Shown: positions 31,878-41,288, counted from the stretch's first letter. The stretch is 64,000 nt of DNA from an uncultured Gammaproteobacteria bacterium (GCA_947259885.1 CAMYNW010000029.1:1-64000); one strand, 5' to 3'. Notes: generated by a model from the letters alone, not told the origin. Made by a program: numbers and translations.

Positions 31878-33134
31878 ATGAGACTTTCAAAACTCGCCGA
31901 GCAGATTCAAACTTCACCTATTCTGACAATTGCGGCAGAGATCAACGCTCGTAATGCAAAAGGAGAATCTATATATAACCTTACTGTCGGTGATTTTGAT
32001 CCGAGTATATTTCCGATTCCGGATGCGTTAACGGAGGCAACGATAAAAGCCTATCGCGATCATCAGACTAATTATCCGGGGGCTTTTGGTTTGCCGCGTA
32101 TTCGCGAAAGCGTGGCCAAACTATTAAATAGAACTTGCGGACTGGACTACCAGGCGGAAGATGTGATTATTGCGAGCGGTTCCCGGCCTGTAATTTATGC
32201 TATTTACCGGGCAATTGTTGATCCTGGTGATCGGGTGGTGTTCCCCGTGCCTTCCTGGAACAATGAGCACTATGCGTCGATGCTGGGTGCTGAAACGGTA
32301 ACTGTTGAAACCACACCCGAAAGCAATTTTATGCCAACCGCGAAAAACCTAGCGCCGCATCTGGATAATGCTGTTTTGCTCGCGCTCTGTTCTCCGCTTA
32401 ATCCAACAGGTACCGTGCTTTCAAAAGAAGTATTGGTGGAGATCTGTCAGCTGGTGGTGGGATTGAACAAAAAGCGTTCAGCGGATGAAAAACCGCTGTA
32501 TGTGATGTTCGATCAGGTTTATTGGATGCTGACTTTTGGCGATACCGGATTTTATCACGCCGTGCGCGAGTGCCCGGAGATTCGCGACTACGCAGTGTTT
32601 GTAGACGGCATGTCCAAGGCATTTGCGGGTACTGGCATCCGTGTGGGCTGGGCAACTGGAGCCAGCCATGTCATCGCTAAGATGGTGTCAATTATCGCCC
32701 ATATTGGCGCCTGGGCACCCAAACCGGACCAGGTCGCAGTGGGAGAATACCTGGCTATGGATGCAGAGGTTGATATGCATCTTAAAAATTTTAAAACTGC
32801 CCTGGAAGCCAGATTAGATGGCTTCTATGCAGGTTTTATGTCACTCAAGGAGAAAGGCCACGATGTGGAAGCCATTGCCCCGCAAGCCGCTATATATTTG
32901 AGTGTTAAGATTGACATACTCGGTCGCGAGACAAAGCAGGGAGATTCACTGCAAACATACGATGATGTCCAGCGGTATCTGTTGGACGTAGCACGAATCG
33001 GTGTTTTACCTTTCTCGTGGTTTGGTGCATATAACTACGGGAACTGGTTTCGGATATCAGTAGGGACAAGTAGACTGGAGGACATCGAAGGCATTATGTC
33101 GAGGCTTGAAGAAGCGCTCAATTGCTTAAAATAA
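31878..33134 (+). CDS. Class I/II PLP aminotransferase
   Basis: A 418-residue fold-type I aminotransferase. The ATG at 31878 begins MRLSKLAEQIQTSPILTIAA. The PLP site reads YAVFVDGMSKAFAGTGIRVGW with the Schiff-base Lys; the ring-contact region is LCSPLNPTGTVLSKEVL, and YVMFDQVYWML holds the PLP-pairing Asp. TNYPGAFGLPRIRESVA gives the substrate-loop pattern of aspartate/aromatic-type enzymes. The exact substrate is not readable from sequence. The gene is divergent from the big cyclase gene with about 240 bases between them. Confidence 0.88.
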   Translation: MRLSKLAEQIQTSPILTIAAEINARNAKGESIYNLTVGDFDPSIFPIPDALTEATIKAYRDHQTNYPGAFGLPRIRESVAKLLNRTCGLDYQAEDVIIASGSRPVIYAIYRAIVDPGDRVVFPVPSWNNEHYASMLGAETVTVETTPESNFMPTAKNLAPHLDNAVLLALCSPLNPTGTVLSKEVLVEICQLVVGLNKKRSADEKPLYVMFDQVYWMLTFGDTGFYHAVRECPEIRDYAVFVDGMSKAFAGTGIRVGWATGASHVIAKMVSIIAHIGAWAPKPDQVAVGEYLAMDAEVDMHLKNFKTALEARLDGFYAGFMSLKEKGHDVEAIAPQAAIYLSVKIDILGRETKQGDSLQTYDDVQRYLLDVARIGVLPFSWFGAYNYGNWFRISVGTSRLEDIEGIMSRLEEALNCLK

Positions 33135-33163
33135 ATCAGCACAAATAATATGAGTTTCTATCC

Positions 33164-33547
33164 ATGACAGACTACAAAAGTTTGAATCAGTTAGGTATCA
33201 ACAATCCCGATCAAATAGATCGTTATTCACTGCAAACTGTGAATAATGTTGACATTCTTAGAGTAGTTTATAGACGTAAACAAGGATCACTGTTACCGGA
33301 TAGTAAGAAATTCAGATTCGCAAGAACAGAGAAACTACGCGGAATAGAAAATGGGCCTCGTGGCACATGGGTTGAACATGAAATCTCGCCATTTGTGCGT
33401 GACGTTATGGTTGAGCTCGACAAGATTGTAAAGTCAAAACACAGCCAAGAACACAAAATTGAGGTAATAAAAGAAGAGTTGGTCCGTCTCGAAGAAGAAA
33501 ATACTCATCGCGTTGCGTACATAAGAAATCTAATCGAACAGCTTTAA
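33164..33547 (+). CDS. DUF3461 family protein
   Basis: A 127-residue protein of the gammaproteobacterial DUF3461 family: LNQLGINNPDQIDRYSLQ at the start, then VDILRVVYRRKQGSLLPDSKKFRFAR, then HEISPFVRDVMVELDKI, ending in a charged helix likely to form a coiled coil (KIEVIKEELVRLEEE). Length fits the family. No function is known. It follows the aminotransferase by 29 bases in the same direction. Confidence 0.9.
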   Translation: MTDYKSLNQLGINNPDQIDRYSLQTVNNVDILRVVYRRKQGSLLPDSKKFRFARTEKLRGIENGPRGTWVEHEISPFVRDVMVELDKIVKSKHSQEHKIEVIKEELVRLEEENTHRVAYIRNLIEQL

Positions 33548-33621
33548 TCTGATCGTGACCGGCAGCAAATTAACAGATTAGTGGTGGATAAACCGGACTT
33601 TCTGCTAAGCCGCATATAGAG

Positions 33622-34176
33622 TTAGTTGACCTGTGTAGTTAACTGATCGAGAAGACCTGTAATTTTTGGATCATCCGGCTTGACCGTTGAACTGAATCGA
33701 CCTGCAACCCGACCGTCTGCGTCTACCACATACTTATAAAAATTCCACTTTGGACCGGCAGACTGTCTGGCCAACTCTTTGAACAACGGATGGGCGTCAT
33801 GCCCGGTAACGTCAACCGGTGAGAGCATAGTGAAGCTCACTCCGTAATTGAGATAACACACGTCTGCCGTCTTCTCTTCGCTGGAAGCTTCCTGGAAAAA
33901 GGAGTTGGAGGAGACCCCAATGAACCCAACCCCTTTGTCACTGTACTTCTGATACATCGCTTCAAGGGCGGTGAATTGGGGTGTAAAACCACAGTGGCTC
34001 GCAGTGTTTACGATAACTATAGGTTTGCCAGCGAACTGTTCGCACAAGTTGACTGTTTTGCTGCTGTGCAGGCGTTTCATTGAGTGGTTGAGCCAGTCAG
34101 GACAGTTCGCCAGCCCAGCGGCAGGCAGTGCCAGCGTCACCAGCATGATCGAAATTTTAATTCTATTGCGCAACAT
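33622..34176 (-). CDS. Exported glutathione peroxidase
   Basis: A 184-residue protein with a signal peptide (MLRNRIKISIMLVTLALPAAGLA) from the ATG at 34176. The peroxidatic motif NTASHCGFTPQF has Cys in place of selenocysteine, and the second signature WNFYKYVVDADGRVAGRFSS holds the Trp and Asn of the active site. The Gln of the usual tetrad, in the FPCNQF-like region, is not conserved: FIGVSSNSFFQEASSEEKT is found instead. It probably detoxifies peroxides in the periplasm, more likely with thioredoxin-type reductant than glutathione. PqiA lies just upstream in the same direction. Confidence 0.9.
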   Translation of the reverse strand: MLRNRIKISIMLVTLALPAAGLANCPDWLNHSMKRLHSSKTVNLCEQFAGKPIVIVNTASHCGFTPQFTALEAMYQKYSDKGVGFIGVSSNSFFQEASSEEKTADVCYLNYGVSFTMLSPVDVTGHDAHPLFKELARQSAGPKWNFYKYVVDADGRVAGRFSSTVKPDDPKITGLLDQLTTQVN

Positions 34177-34268
34177 TTTCACAGGAAATTTCTCTTCAAA
34201 TCTAAACCTAAGATAACATTTGCAGTCGCAAGAAATTGTGAAGAGATATGCAAAGCTGGAACTACGAA

Positions 34269-34868
34269 CTAAGATTCCTCGTCCTGCAGCAGCTGTGCCG
34301 ATAAAATTGACAGTAAACAATAGCCGAGAAAGAAGTAAAACCCGGGCCCGAGGTAGGCCTCAAAACTAAGCAGCCCACCTTCTTTTTTAACCGCATTGGC
34401 AGCCAGGTATGCGACAAAAACTCCGACAACGTAGACATCAGCCATTGACCATTTACTGATATAGCCGCCGATTTTTCGCAGCACACGACTTAACGCCGGA
34501 TCGATTCTCAGGCAGCTGAACAGCAACATCAGCCCCTTAACTACGGGAATAATTATGCTAAACAACGCCACAAGAAATGCGACCAGGGCGTAACCGTTGT
34601 CGAACAGCTCCCCTACAGTGTCAAGAATACTTCTGGTTTTTTTATAGACTTCGATTGAACCGGTAACTTCCATATTTTCGAGCAATACTTCTGCCAGCGT
34701 ATCGATAAGTTCCGGAGTTTCCGGACTCTCCACAATAATATCTTTGCCGATTGTAACCATATCGGCTTTTTCGACGGTACCCGTGAGGCTAAGCAGAGGC
34801 AGTGTAAGACCAGGATAAAGCAGAACGTAAGCGATAAAAAGCGATAGCAGACCAATGTTATTTTTCAT
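34269..34868 (-). CDS. pqiA: Paraquat-inducible protein A (single PqiA domain)
   Basis: A 199-residue inner-membrane protein with about four spans. The family pattern is seen in YVLLYPGLTLPLLSLTG, FSIIIPVVKGLMLLFSCLRI and RKIGGYISKWSMADVYVVGVFVAYLA. E. coli PqiA has two such domains and zinc-type cysteines, with PqiB downstream; here there is one domain, no CxxC and no pqiB or pqiC. It may help move lipids or guard the membrane, but that is inferred from the PqiABC system. Confidence 0.85.
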   Translation of the reverse strand: MKNNIGLLSLFIAYVLLYPGLTLPLLSLTGTVEKADMVTIGKDIIVESPETPELIDTLAEVLLENMEVTGSIEVYKKTRSILDTVGELFDNGYALVAFLVALFSIIIPVVKGLMLLFSCLRIDPALSRVLRKIGGYISKWSMADVYVVGVFVAYLAANAVKKEGGLLSFEAYLGPGFYFFLGYCLLSILSAQLLQDEES

Positions 34869-34920
34869 AGATGAATGGATTAACTGAGAATAGAGTGCTG
34901 GAATGCGGCTGGTGAGCGAG

Positions 34921-36162
34921 TCAGGTCACCGTAGCGATCCGACCGTACTTTGGATCGAGCCAGGATTTCTGGTGCAGGCAGTCTGTAAGGGTAGCAACAG
35001 CATTCCAAACTTCTTCGAAACTGATGTAAAGAGGGGAAAACCCAAAACGCATTAAACTGGGCGCTCTGAAGTCACCCACCACGCCCCTGTCGATCATAGC
35101 CTGTACTACGCTGTATCCATGCTCAAAAGCAATAGATACATGACTGCCGCGTTGCGTAAATTCAGATGGTCCAATTACATCCAACCCATAGTCTGAACAT
35201 TCCTGTTCAATCAATTCTATAAACAGAGCACACAGGGCCATGGATTTCTCGCGCACTTGTTGCATTGAAACCCCGTCATAAGTGTCGAGGCCGCATTCCA
35301 CACCACGCATCGACAATATTGGCTGGGTTCCAGACAGCATTCGTTTAATACCTACAGCAGGTTCGTATTCAGGTGAAAAACTGAACGGATTAGCGTGACT
35401 CCACCAGCCTGACAAAGGCTGGGTCATCTGTTGGTGGTGACGGGTAGCGGCATAGATGTAGGCTGGTGCGCCCGGGCCACCGTTCAGATACTTGTAGGTG
35501 CATCCGACAGCAAAATCCGCGTGATAACGGTCTAATTCGACAGGCATCACCCCTGCACTGTGGCAAAGATCCCACACAACCAATACGCCTTGAGATTGGG
35601 CAGCTTGATTGACGCGCTCCATATCCAGAAGCGCTCCGGTCTTATAGTTAATCTGAGAAAGTACCGCAACAGCGACGTTTTGGTCGAACCGCTCCGCAAT
35701 CTCCTGCTCGTTTTCAATTAAATCCACCTGCACCTCACGACCGCAGCTCGTGACTGCGCTCTGAATAATATATAGATCGGTGGGAAAATCACCTCGATGG
35801 GCAAGTATCCGGCAGCGAGACGAGTTAATGCCGAGTGCAGCATGCAGCGCTTTATGCAAGTTAATGGAAGTATTGTCACACACTACCACTTGCCCACTGT
35901 CAGCGCCGATCAAGGTGCCGATTCTATTACCCAGGATGGATGGAAGTTCGAACCAACCTGCTTTGTTCCAACTTTGGATCAGATCCTGGCCCCATTCTTG
36001 TTCCACAGTGGCGGTTAGTGTTGCTGGTGCCAATCTGGACATTGCGCCTAGAGAGTTTCCATCCAGATAAATGCGGTCAGCTGCGGTCAGGAATCTGTCT
36101 CGGCAATACTGCAGTGGGTCCTTCTGGTCTAATGCAATACAATCCTTTCGGGTTAACGTCAT
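34921..36162 (-). CDS. kynU: Kynureninase
   Basis: A 413-residue PLP enzyme that cleaves kynurenine to anthranilate and alanine in tryptophan breakdown. The N-terminus CIALDQKDPLQYCRDRF and IYLDGNSLGAM match the family; the PLP site is ADFAVGCTYKYLNGGPGAPA with the Schiff-base Lys, and VVWDLCHSAGVMPVEL holds the PLP-pairing Asp. SGWWSHANPFSF and GTQPILSM are family-specific. It is divergent from a formamidase-like hydrolase with only 22 bases between start codons, consistent with a shared pathway. Confidence 0.95.
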   Translation of the reverse strand: MTLTRKDCIALDQKDPLQYCRDRFLTAADRIYLDGNSLGAMSRLAPATLTATVEQEWGQDLIQSWNKAGWFELPSILGNRIGTLIGADSGQVVVCDNTSINLHKALHAALGINSSRCRILAHRGDFPTDLYIIQSAVTSCGREVQVDLIENEQEIAERFDQNVAVAVLSQINYKTGALLDMERVNQAAQSQGVLVVWDLCHSAGVMPVELDRYHADFAVGCTYKYLNGGPGAPAYIYAATRHHQQMTQPLSGWWSHANPFSFSPEYEPAVGIKRMLSGTQPILSMRGVECGLDTYDGVSMQQVREKSMALCALFIELIEQECSDYGLDVIGPSEFTQRGSHVSIAFEHGYSVVQAMIDRGVVGDFRAPSLMRFGFSPLYISFEEVWNAVATLTDCLHQKSWLDPKYGRIATVT

Positions 36163-36184
36163 CAGAATATTAAAATTTTAAACA

Positions 36185-37045
36185 ATGTCATTGTATCGCG
36201 GGATGGACAGCGAAAAGCTGGAAATTGAATATTCGCCGAGCAGCATGACGGGCGGTGAATACTTATCTTTCATACAACAATATAAAATCGAAAGCGCCCG
36301 AGCAAGACAGCTGGTAACTGTGGATCTGGATACTGAATATGGAGACCAACCGGGACAGGTGGTGGATTTCTATCATGCTAGTGGCCCCGATTCACCATTA
36401 CATGTATTCATCCACGGGGGTTACTGGCAAGAGCTGGCGTCCAAAGATGCAGCGACCATGGCAAGACCATTGGTCAATAACGGCGTGAGTCTTGGTGTCG
36501 TCAATTATACTCTTGCTCCTGAAGCCAGCATTGATCAGATGGTCGATGAATGCTATTCGGCCCTTCGCCATTTGCTGATTAATGCTTCGGATTTCGGGAT
36601 CGATCCAAGGAACGTATCGCTCTCCGGACACAGTGCGGGGGCGCAGCTTGTCATGCATATGTTGAGCCGGTATCAAGCAGATGAATTACTGCAGGGTGTT
36701 CGGCTGGTGGTGTTGATTAGTGGTATCTACGATCTCGTCCCGATTTGCTTTACATCGATCAATAAGATGCTGCGCCTCGACGCTGAAAAAGCCCGCGATT
36801 TGAGCCCATTATTCAACATCTCAAGTATTTCTATACCGATTTTGATTGCCGTTGCACAGAATGATACTCGTGAGTTTCGAAGACAGGCCAGGGATTATTT
36901 CGAGCAATTGTGCAGCGCCAGGGTGCCTTGTCGGTTAGTTGAAGTTCGCAACCGAAATCACTTCGATATTGTCCTGAACTGGGATGCAGATCCGCAAGAG
37001 ATATTGAATACTATTCTAGAGTCAAATCAAGCAGACTTTGACTGA
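36185..37045 (+). CDS. Kynurenine formamidase-like alpha/beta hydrolase
   Basis: A 286-residue hydrolase of the AFMID type. The HGGYWQELASKD motif forms the oxyanion hole, the nucleophile elbow is SLSGHSAGAQL with the catalytic Ser, and late residues NDTREFRRQ and RNHFDIVL supply Asp and His. The opening YRGMDSEKLEIEYSPSS also fits arylformamidases, which hydrolyse N-formylkynurenine before KynU acts. kynU next door strengthens this. No tryptophan 2,3-dioxygenase gene is in the window, so the first pathway step must lie elsewhere. Confidence 0.85.
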   Translation: MSLYRGMDSEKLEIEYSPSSMTGGEYLSFIQQYKIESARARQLVTVDLDTEYGDQPGQVVDFYHASGPDSPLHVFIHGGYWQELASKDAATMARPLVNNGVSLGVVNYTLAPEASIDQMVDECYSALRHLLINASDFGIDPRNVSLSGHSAGAQLVMHMLSRYQADELLQGVRLVVLISGIYDLVPICFTSINKMLRLDAEKARDLSPLFNISSISIPILIAVAQNDTREFRRQARDYFEQLCSARVPCRLVEVRNRNHFDIVLNWDADPQEILNTILESNQADFD

Positions 37046-37046
37046 T

Positions 37047-38186
37047 TTAGAGTATATAGCGCTTCTTGTTACTTATATTCTGCATGAATCTGCTTTTGAT
37101 CTCCAAAGCTTTAAGAGGGATATCACCTCCGGTTTTATCATTACCTGCCTTGATCATGTAATGCACAAATCGTAAACGATCACCGAGCATATCTTTAAAC
37201 TCGCTGGTACTGTCAGTCATACCGCAAGAATCAACTCCCATGGCACCGATCATGCCGGATAAGTTCATACCCTGGGAGCTGAGCGTGGGCTGGTTTCCAG
37301 TAGAACCCCAGCTTCCGTTATCAAGACATATCACAGTGAGATTAGGGGGATTGTATGTTGCAATATCTATCAACTGATTTGGATTAAAGAAAAAAGATCC
37401 ATCACCATCTATTACGTAAACATGGCGCTTCGGGAGCTCCAGAGCAAGACCGATGCCGACTTCTGTTGCGGATCCGAGGGCACCTAACATATAAAAATTA
37501 CTGGCCCTGTCCTTAGTGTTATATAGCTCCTTTGACGGAAACCCGATTTGCGAAACCACCACATCCTCATCTGCTACCACATCCATTATTTCGGATATGG
37601 CTTCGATACGATTTTTACTCGGGCTTCCACTGTAACCTGAAGCTGACACTTGTACTGGTTTGATGCTCGGTTGACCAAAAACATGGTAATCGGCGTTATT
37701 TGTTTCCCAAAGCTCAGGAGACATCAGGTAAACCTTGACCTTTCCTTCACTGTAAACATCGTACAAGTCGGCTTCCAAGTCGACGATATCGTCATTTGAT
37801 TTGAGAATGCTGTATTCGACATCGATGGCATTTAAGATGTCTTCAATTTTACCGCCGAGAATAATCTGAGCCTCGATCGGCTCATTGTGATAGCCACGCC
37901 ATGATACGAAAATGGGCAGTGCCTCCTGATACAATTTTTGCATCGTATACAGCTCTGTGATCAAATTCCCGAGACCGGTATTCTGGATCATCATTGCACT
38001 GCGTTTTCCAGCCAGGCTGCGCCCAAAGCATAGCCCGAGACCAACGGATTCCTTGGTGATATCCCACACAGAAACCGAATCAGGAACCAGCTGCATCAAT
38101 GCGTTAAGTTTGTTGCACGGCAGGTAACATACTTTGTCAACTTGGTTTTCAGTAATTGCTTTCCAGACAGTTTGAGCGTTATTCAT
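37047..38186 (-). CDS. Fused sulfopyruvate/phosphonopyruvate decarboxylase-like enzyme
   Basis: A 379-residue thiamine diphosphate enzyme in which alpha-like and beta-like halves are joined. The N-terminal half (about 1-165) has VCYLPCNKLNALMQL, TKESVGLGLCFGRSLAGKRS and MIQNTGLGNLITELYTM, as in the alpha subunit (ComD) of sulfopyruvate decarboxylase. The C-terminal half has GALGSATEVGIGLALELPKR, then the cofactor motif VIDGDGSFFFNPNQL ending LDNGSWGSTGNQPT (ComE-like). Such enzymes decarboxylate sulfopyruvate or phosphonopyruvate to the aldehyde. No partner genes for taurine, coenzyme M or phosphonate routes are nearby, so the substrate is undecided. It is convergent with the formamidase gene, one base apart. 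Confidence 0.82.
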   Translation of the reverse strand: MNNAQTVWKAITENQVDKVCYLPCNKLNALMQLVPDSVSVWDITKESVGLGLCFGRSLAGKRSAMMIQNTGLGNLITELYTMQKLYQEALPIFVSWRGYHNEPIEAQIILGGKIEDILNAIDVEYSILKSNDDIVDLEADLYDVYSEGKVKVYLMSPELWETNNADYHVFGQPSIKPVQVSASGYSGSPSKNRIEAISEIMDVVADEDVVVSQIGFPSKELYNTKDRASNFYMLGALGSATEVGIGLALELPKRHVYVIDGDGSFFFNPNQLIDIATYNPPNLTVICLDNGSWGSTGNQPTLSSQGMNLSGMIGAMGVDSCGMTDSTSEFKDMLGDRLRFVHYMIKAGNDKTGGDIPLKALEIKSRFMQNISNKKRYIL

Positions 38187-38315
38187 TTTTAGAGAACCGG
38201 TTAGATTGAACACATTCAGGGTAGGTATGGTAACCCAACCAGTCAATCGACGAGAATACTGGAACTCAAATACGTGATTGCTGACTAATATTCATAGGCT
38301 AACAGGATTCAGATA

Positions 38316-39179
38316 TTGTCAAGGTTGTTCAGATTTTTGATTGTCGTAACCGTCGCCCTTGGAGTGGTTGGCTGTACTACCAATTCTCTCGTAATTCGGT
38401 ATTTCTATGGCCGCATGGACAATAATATTAATAACCGAATTTTGGCGATGGCCGATTTTTCGAACGCCCAGAAGGGGGAAATTCGAGAAGCAGTGGATGA
38501 ATACGTTGCGTGGCATCGCCGCAACGAGCTGCCGCGATATGCAGAGTTTATTGAAGAATTGCAGGTAAAGGTCGAGTCGGGTCTCCTCAATCACGATGCG
38601 GTGCTGCAAGATATGGAAACGGCTAGGAATTTCGCCAAGACAGGCTTCCTGAAATCCCCTTTTGTTCAATCCACGACTTTTTTAAAGAGTTTGGAAGACA
38701 GGCAGGTCGCTCAGGTGGCCGAACACTTCTCGCGACAGAATGAGAAGTTTCTCGAATGGATGGCAAAGCGAAAGAGCGAGCGTGGAAACGAAAAGCGTCT
38801 CAACAGCATAGTTAAAAACACCCGCAGGTTCGGCATAACGCTGAATGATGAGCAGCAACGCATTATCTCCCAAGGGCTAACGCAGTATGACAATGATCCC
38901 ATGGAAAGACACTTGCTTTGGAATCACTGGGAGCAGCAGCTGATTGAATTACTAGAAGAACGTGAACGACCGGAATTTGAAGTAAAACTGACGGAACACC
39001 TTCGACTCTACCAAGACCAGATGAGAATTCATAATCCTGAAAGGGACCTGCATAATCGAAAGGTTTCGGCTCAAATTATTCTTGAGGTTGTGCAAAACCT
39101 GGATCCAAAACAAAAACAGATCTTATTGGGCCAGCTTGAGCAAACAAAGAAGATTTTGCTGCGTATTTCTTCGAGTTGA
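38316..39179 (+). CDS. DUF6279-type lipoprotein
   Basis: A 287-residue protein starting at TTG with AGGA upstream. The first 20 residues are a lipoprotein signal with lipobox VVGC. The mature part is helical and charged: YFYGRMDNNINNRILAMADF, FVQSTTFLKSLEDRQVAQVA, NTRRFGITLNDEQQRII, DNDPMERHLLWNHWEQQLI. This resembles the DUF6279 lipoproteins common in gammaproteobacteria. No function is known; it probably sits in the outer membrane facing the periplasm. Confidence 0.8.
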   Translation: MSRLFRFLIVVTVALGVVGCTTNSLVIRYFYGRMDNNINNRILAMADFSNAQKGEIREAVDEYVAWHRRNELPRYAEFIEELQVKVESGLLNHDAVLQDMETARNFAKTGFLKSPFVQSTTFLKSLEDRQVAQVAEHFSRQNEKFLEWMAKRKSERGNEKRLNSIVKNTRRFGITLNDEQQRIISQGLTQYDNDPMERHLLWNHWEQQLIELLEERERPEFEVKLTEHLRLYQDQMRIHNPERDLHNRKVSAQIILEVVQNLDPKQKQILLGQLEQTKKILLRISSS

Positions 39180-39297
39180 TCGATGTTGACTCGTTGAGCT
39201 GGAACCCATGAGGATAAAACCATTGACAATGCATTTCGTTGACATCACTTTTCTCATACAATTGCGAAAACAGAGCGCCGCATGAAGGGGCGACAAA

Positions 39298-39705
39298 ATG
39301 TATTCACTAATAATTGATGTAATCGTTTCGTTTCTATTGGGTTCCATGGTGTTTTTTGCAGCCGTGGTAGCGCCGACTGCGTTTAGATGTTTGAAACCGG
39401 ATCAAGCCGGACTGTATCTTCGGACAGTGTTTCCAAGATACTTTTTATGGGGAATTATCGTTTCGATTGCGGCTCTACTCGTGTGTTTGTTTCACTCGCC
39501 AAAAGGCAGCGTTTTAATGACGATGGTTCTTATAGGGTTTGTATACTCTCGGCAGATTCTAGTGCCGAAGATAAACCAAGCGCGAGACAGATGGAATGAA
39601 ACCGAGAACGCTGGTGATAAAGCGAAGTTTGATGCGTTGCACAGGCGCAGCGTGATAATTAACGCCGCACAAATGATCATGCTGGTCACTATCATTATCG
39701 CCTGA
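39298..39705 (+). CDS. DUF4149 (TMEM205-like) membrane protein
   Basis: A 135-residue inner-membrane protein with four predicted spans. The motif LLGSMVFFAAVVAPTAFRCL in the first span and YLRTVFPRYFLWGIIVSI, then RQILVPKINQARDRWNE and FDALHRRSVIINAAQMIML fit the DUF4149/TMEM205 family. Function is unknown. It starts just upstream of the broken UMF1 transporter gene and may share its transcript. Confidence 0.85.
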   Translation: MYSLIIDVIVSFLLGSMVFFAAVVAPTAFRCLKPDQAGLYLRTVFPRYFLWGIIVSIAALLVCLFHSPKGSVLMTMVLIGFVYSRQILVPKINQARDRWNETENAGDKAKFDALHRRSVIINAAQMIMLVTIIIA

Positions 39706-39734
39706 CCGGCTCATAACAACTCTCCTACCAGGAC

Positions 39735-40989
39735 ATGAACCGAATCCTGCTTGATCGACAGGTGTTGTCCTGGGCTTTATACGATTGGGCTAATTCAGCG
39801 TTTGCTACCACCGTAATGGCCGGCTTCTTCCCGGTTTTCTACGGAATGTTGAGTGAGAGTATCAGCATCCGGGATTCTCAGTTCTGGTTCAATATCTGTC
39901 TCGCCACATCCAGCATACTAATCGCAGTTGCAGCGCCTGTTCTTGGCGCAATCGCCGATCGTGGGGGCAGCCGTAAAAAGTTTCTGGCTACTTTTGCAAT
40001 GTTAGGGATTGTAATGAGCGCAAGTCTAGCCTGGGTTCATGGCGGAATGTGGGGGATTGGACTGGTGATATATGGATTTGGCCAAATCGGCTTTGCGGGT
40101 GCAAATATATTCTACGATTCCATGATCGTGGATGTGGCCAAAGAAGATGAGCTCGACATCATCTCAGGTTTCGGATACGCACTTGGCTATGTGGGCGGTG
40201 GCTTGCTGTTCCTAATAAACGTATTGATGGTAACCAAACCTTCAATGTTTGGAATTGCAGATGCATCTGCCGCGTTATCGCTTTCGTTTATCAGTGTCGG
40301 CCTATGGTGGGCTGTATTTACGATTCCGCTACTATTAACTGTCAGGGAAACGCCTACTAAAAATGTTGCCAGTGCGAGGGGATCAATAAAAGAAGGCTGG
40401 TCACAATTGATCAACACCTTCCGTGAAGTTCGAAAGCTCAAGGTGATGTTTATATTTCTTGCGGGCTACTGGCTTTATATAGACGGGGTAGGAACAATTA
40501 TTAAAATGGCAGTGTTCTTTGCCAATAGAGTGCTGGAACTGCCGCCTCAAAGCTTGATCTCGGCATTGCAGCTGACCCAGTTTGATGCTTTTCCAGCCGC
40601 GATTTTTTATGGCTGGCTAGGGGAGAAAATACACCGCTGCCGTGATTTATGCCTGGGGCTGGCTCGAAAGCAGTGCAGACTTCTACAAACTCGCGGTGGC
40701 AATCGGATTAGTTCAGGGCGGCGTTCAGAGTCTCAGCCGGTCGCTGTTTGCAAGATTGATACCTCGATCGAAAACAGCAGAGTTTTTTGGATTCTTCAAC
40801 ATGGTGGGTAAGTTCGCCAGTATTCTCGGGCCGCTACTCATGGCACTAGTCCCTGTGATGGTAGCAGGTGCCAATGAAAGAGACGCGATACTGGTGTTGA
40901 TTCTGCTTTTTGTCGGGGGTGGTTTGTTGCTTTTCAGAGTAGATACTCGCGCGGGAATCGAGGCTGCCCGGCAACTGGAGCAAGAATAG
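39735..40989 (+). pseudogene. UMF1-family MFS transporter, broken by a small deletion
   Basis: The first frame (39735 onward) reads like a UMF1/Atg22-type transporter: LSWALYDWANSAFATTVMAGFFP, LGAIADRGGSRKKFLATFA, NIFYDSMIVDVAKEDELDIISGFGYALGYVGGG. After FYGWLGEKI, near 40628, homology continues in the +1 frame as YTAAVIYAWGWLESSADF, then FYKLAVAIGLVQGGVQSLSRS and FFGFFNMVGKFASILGP, to a stop at 40989. The first frame runs on with junk to 40811. About three residues seem lost at the join, so a deletion of roughly 8-11 bases is likely. The rest of both halves is well preserved, so the break is recent or an assembly error. Confidence 0.8.
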
Positions 40990-41145
40990 ACTATTTCTAA
41001 ACTCCTGATTCACTTGTTGTGCTTGATATCAAGTCCGACAGGTAGTCGGCTACCGAACTTAGTCGAATACGGCGCTCACATCTACCGTTACGCCAGGCCT
41101 GGTCGCCAATGAATTTGATCAGAAATTGAATAAATTTGGCTCAAT

Positions 41146-41175
41146 TGTCGAAAATTCCTGTTCTTATTCGTTATT
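41146..41175 (+). promoter_or_regulatory. Candidate ECF42-type promoter
   Basis: TGTCGA at 41146-41151 is followed after 17 bases by CGTTAT. ECF42 sigma factors are, from memory, reported to read TGTCGA at -35 and a CG-containing -10. It lies about 110 bases before the first YCII gene of the module that encodes an ECF42-like sigma factor, so autoregulation is likely. The -10 part fits less well than the -35. Confidence 0.5.
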
Positions 41176-41288
41176 TAAATGAATTCGGCGAAACTGTGTC
41201 AGTTTAGATGGCCAGGTTCCTGGAAGCATGTGTCCGTTCTTGTGTATTCTAGAAAGGCAATAACCAAATCTATTCAGAGGACAGTGAA

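Noticed and set aside
41022..41033. Perfect palindrome cttgatatcaag after the UMF1 gene as an operator
   Set aside because: Twelve bases in an AT-rich gap with no nearby regulator; chance cannot be excluded and the ECF-type motif explains the promoter better.
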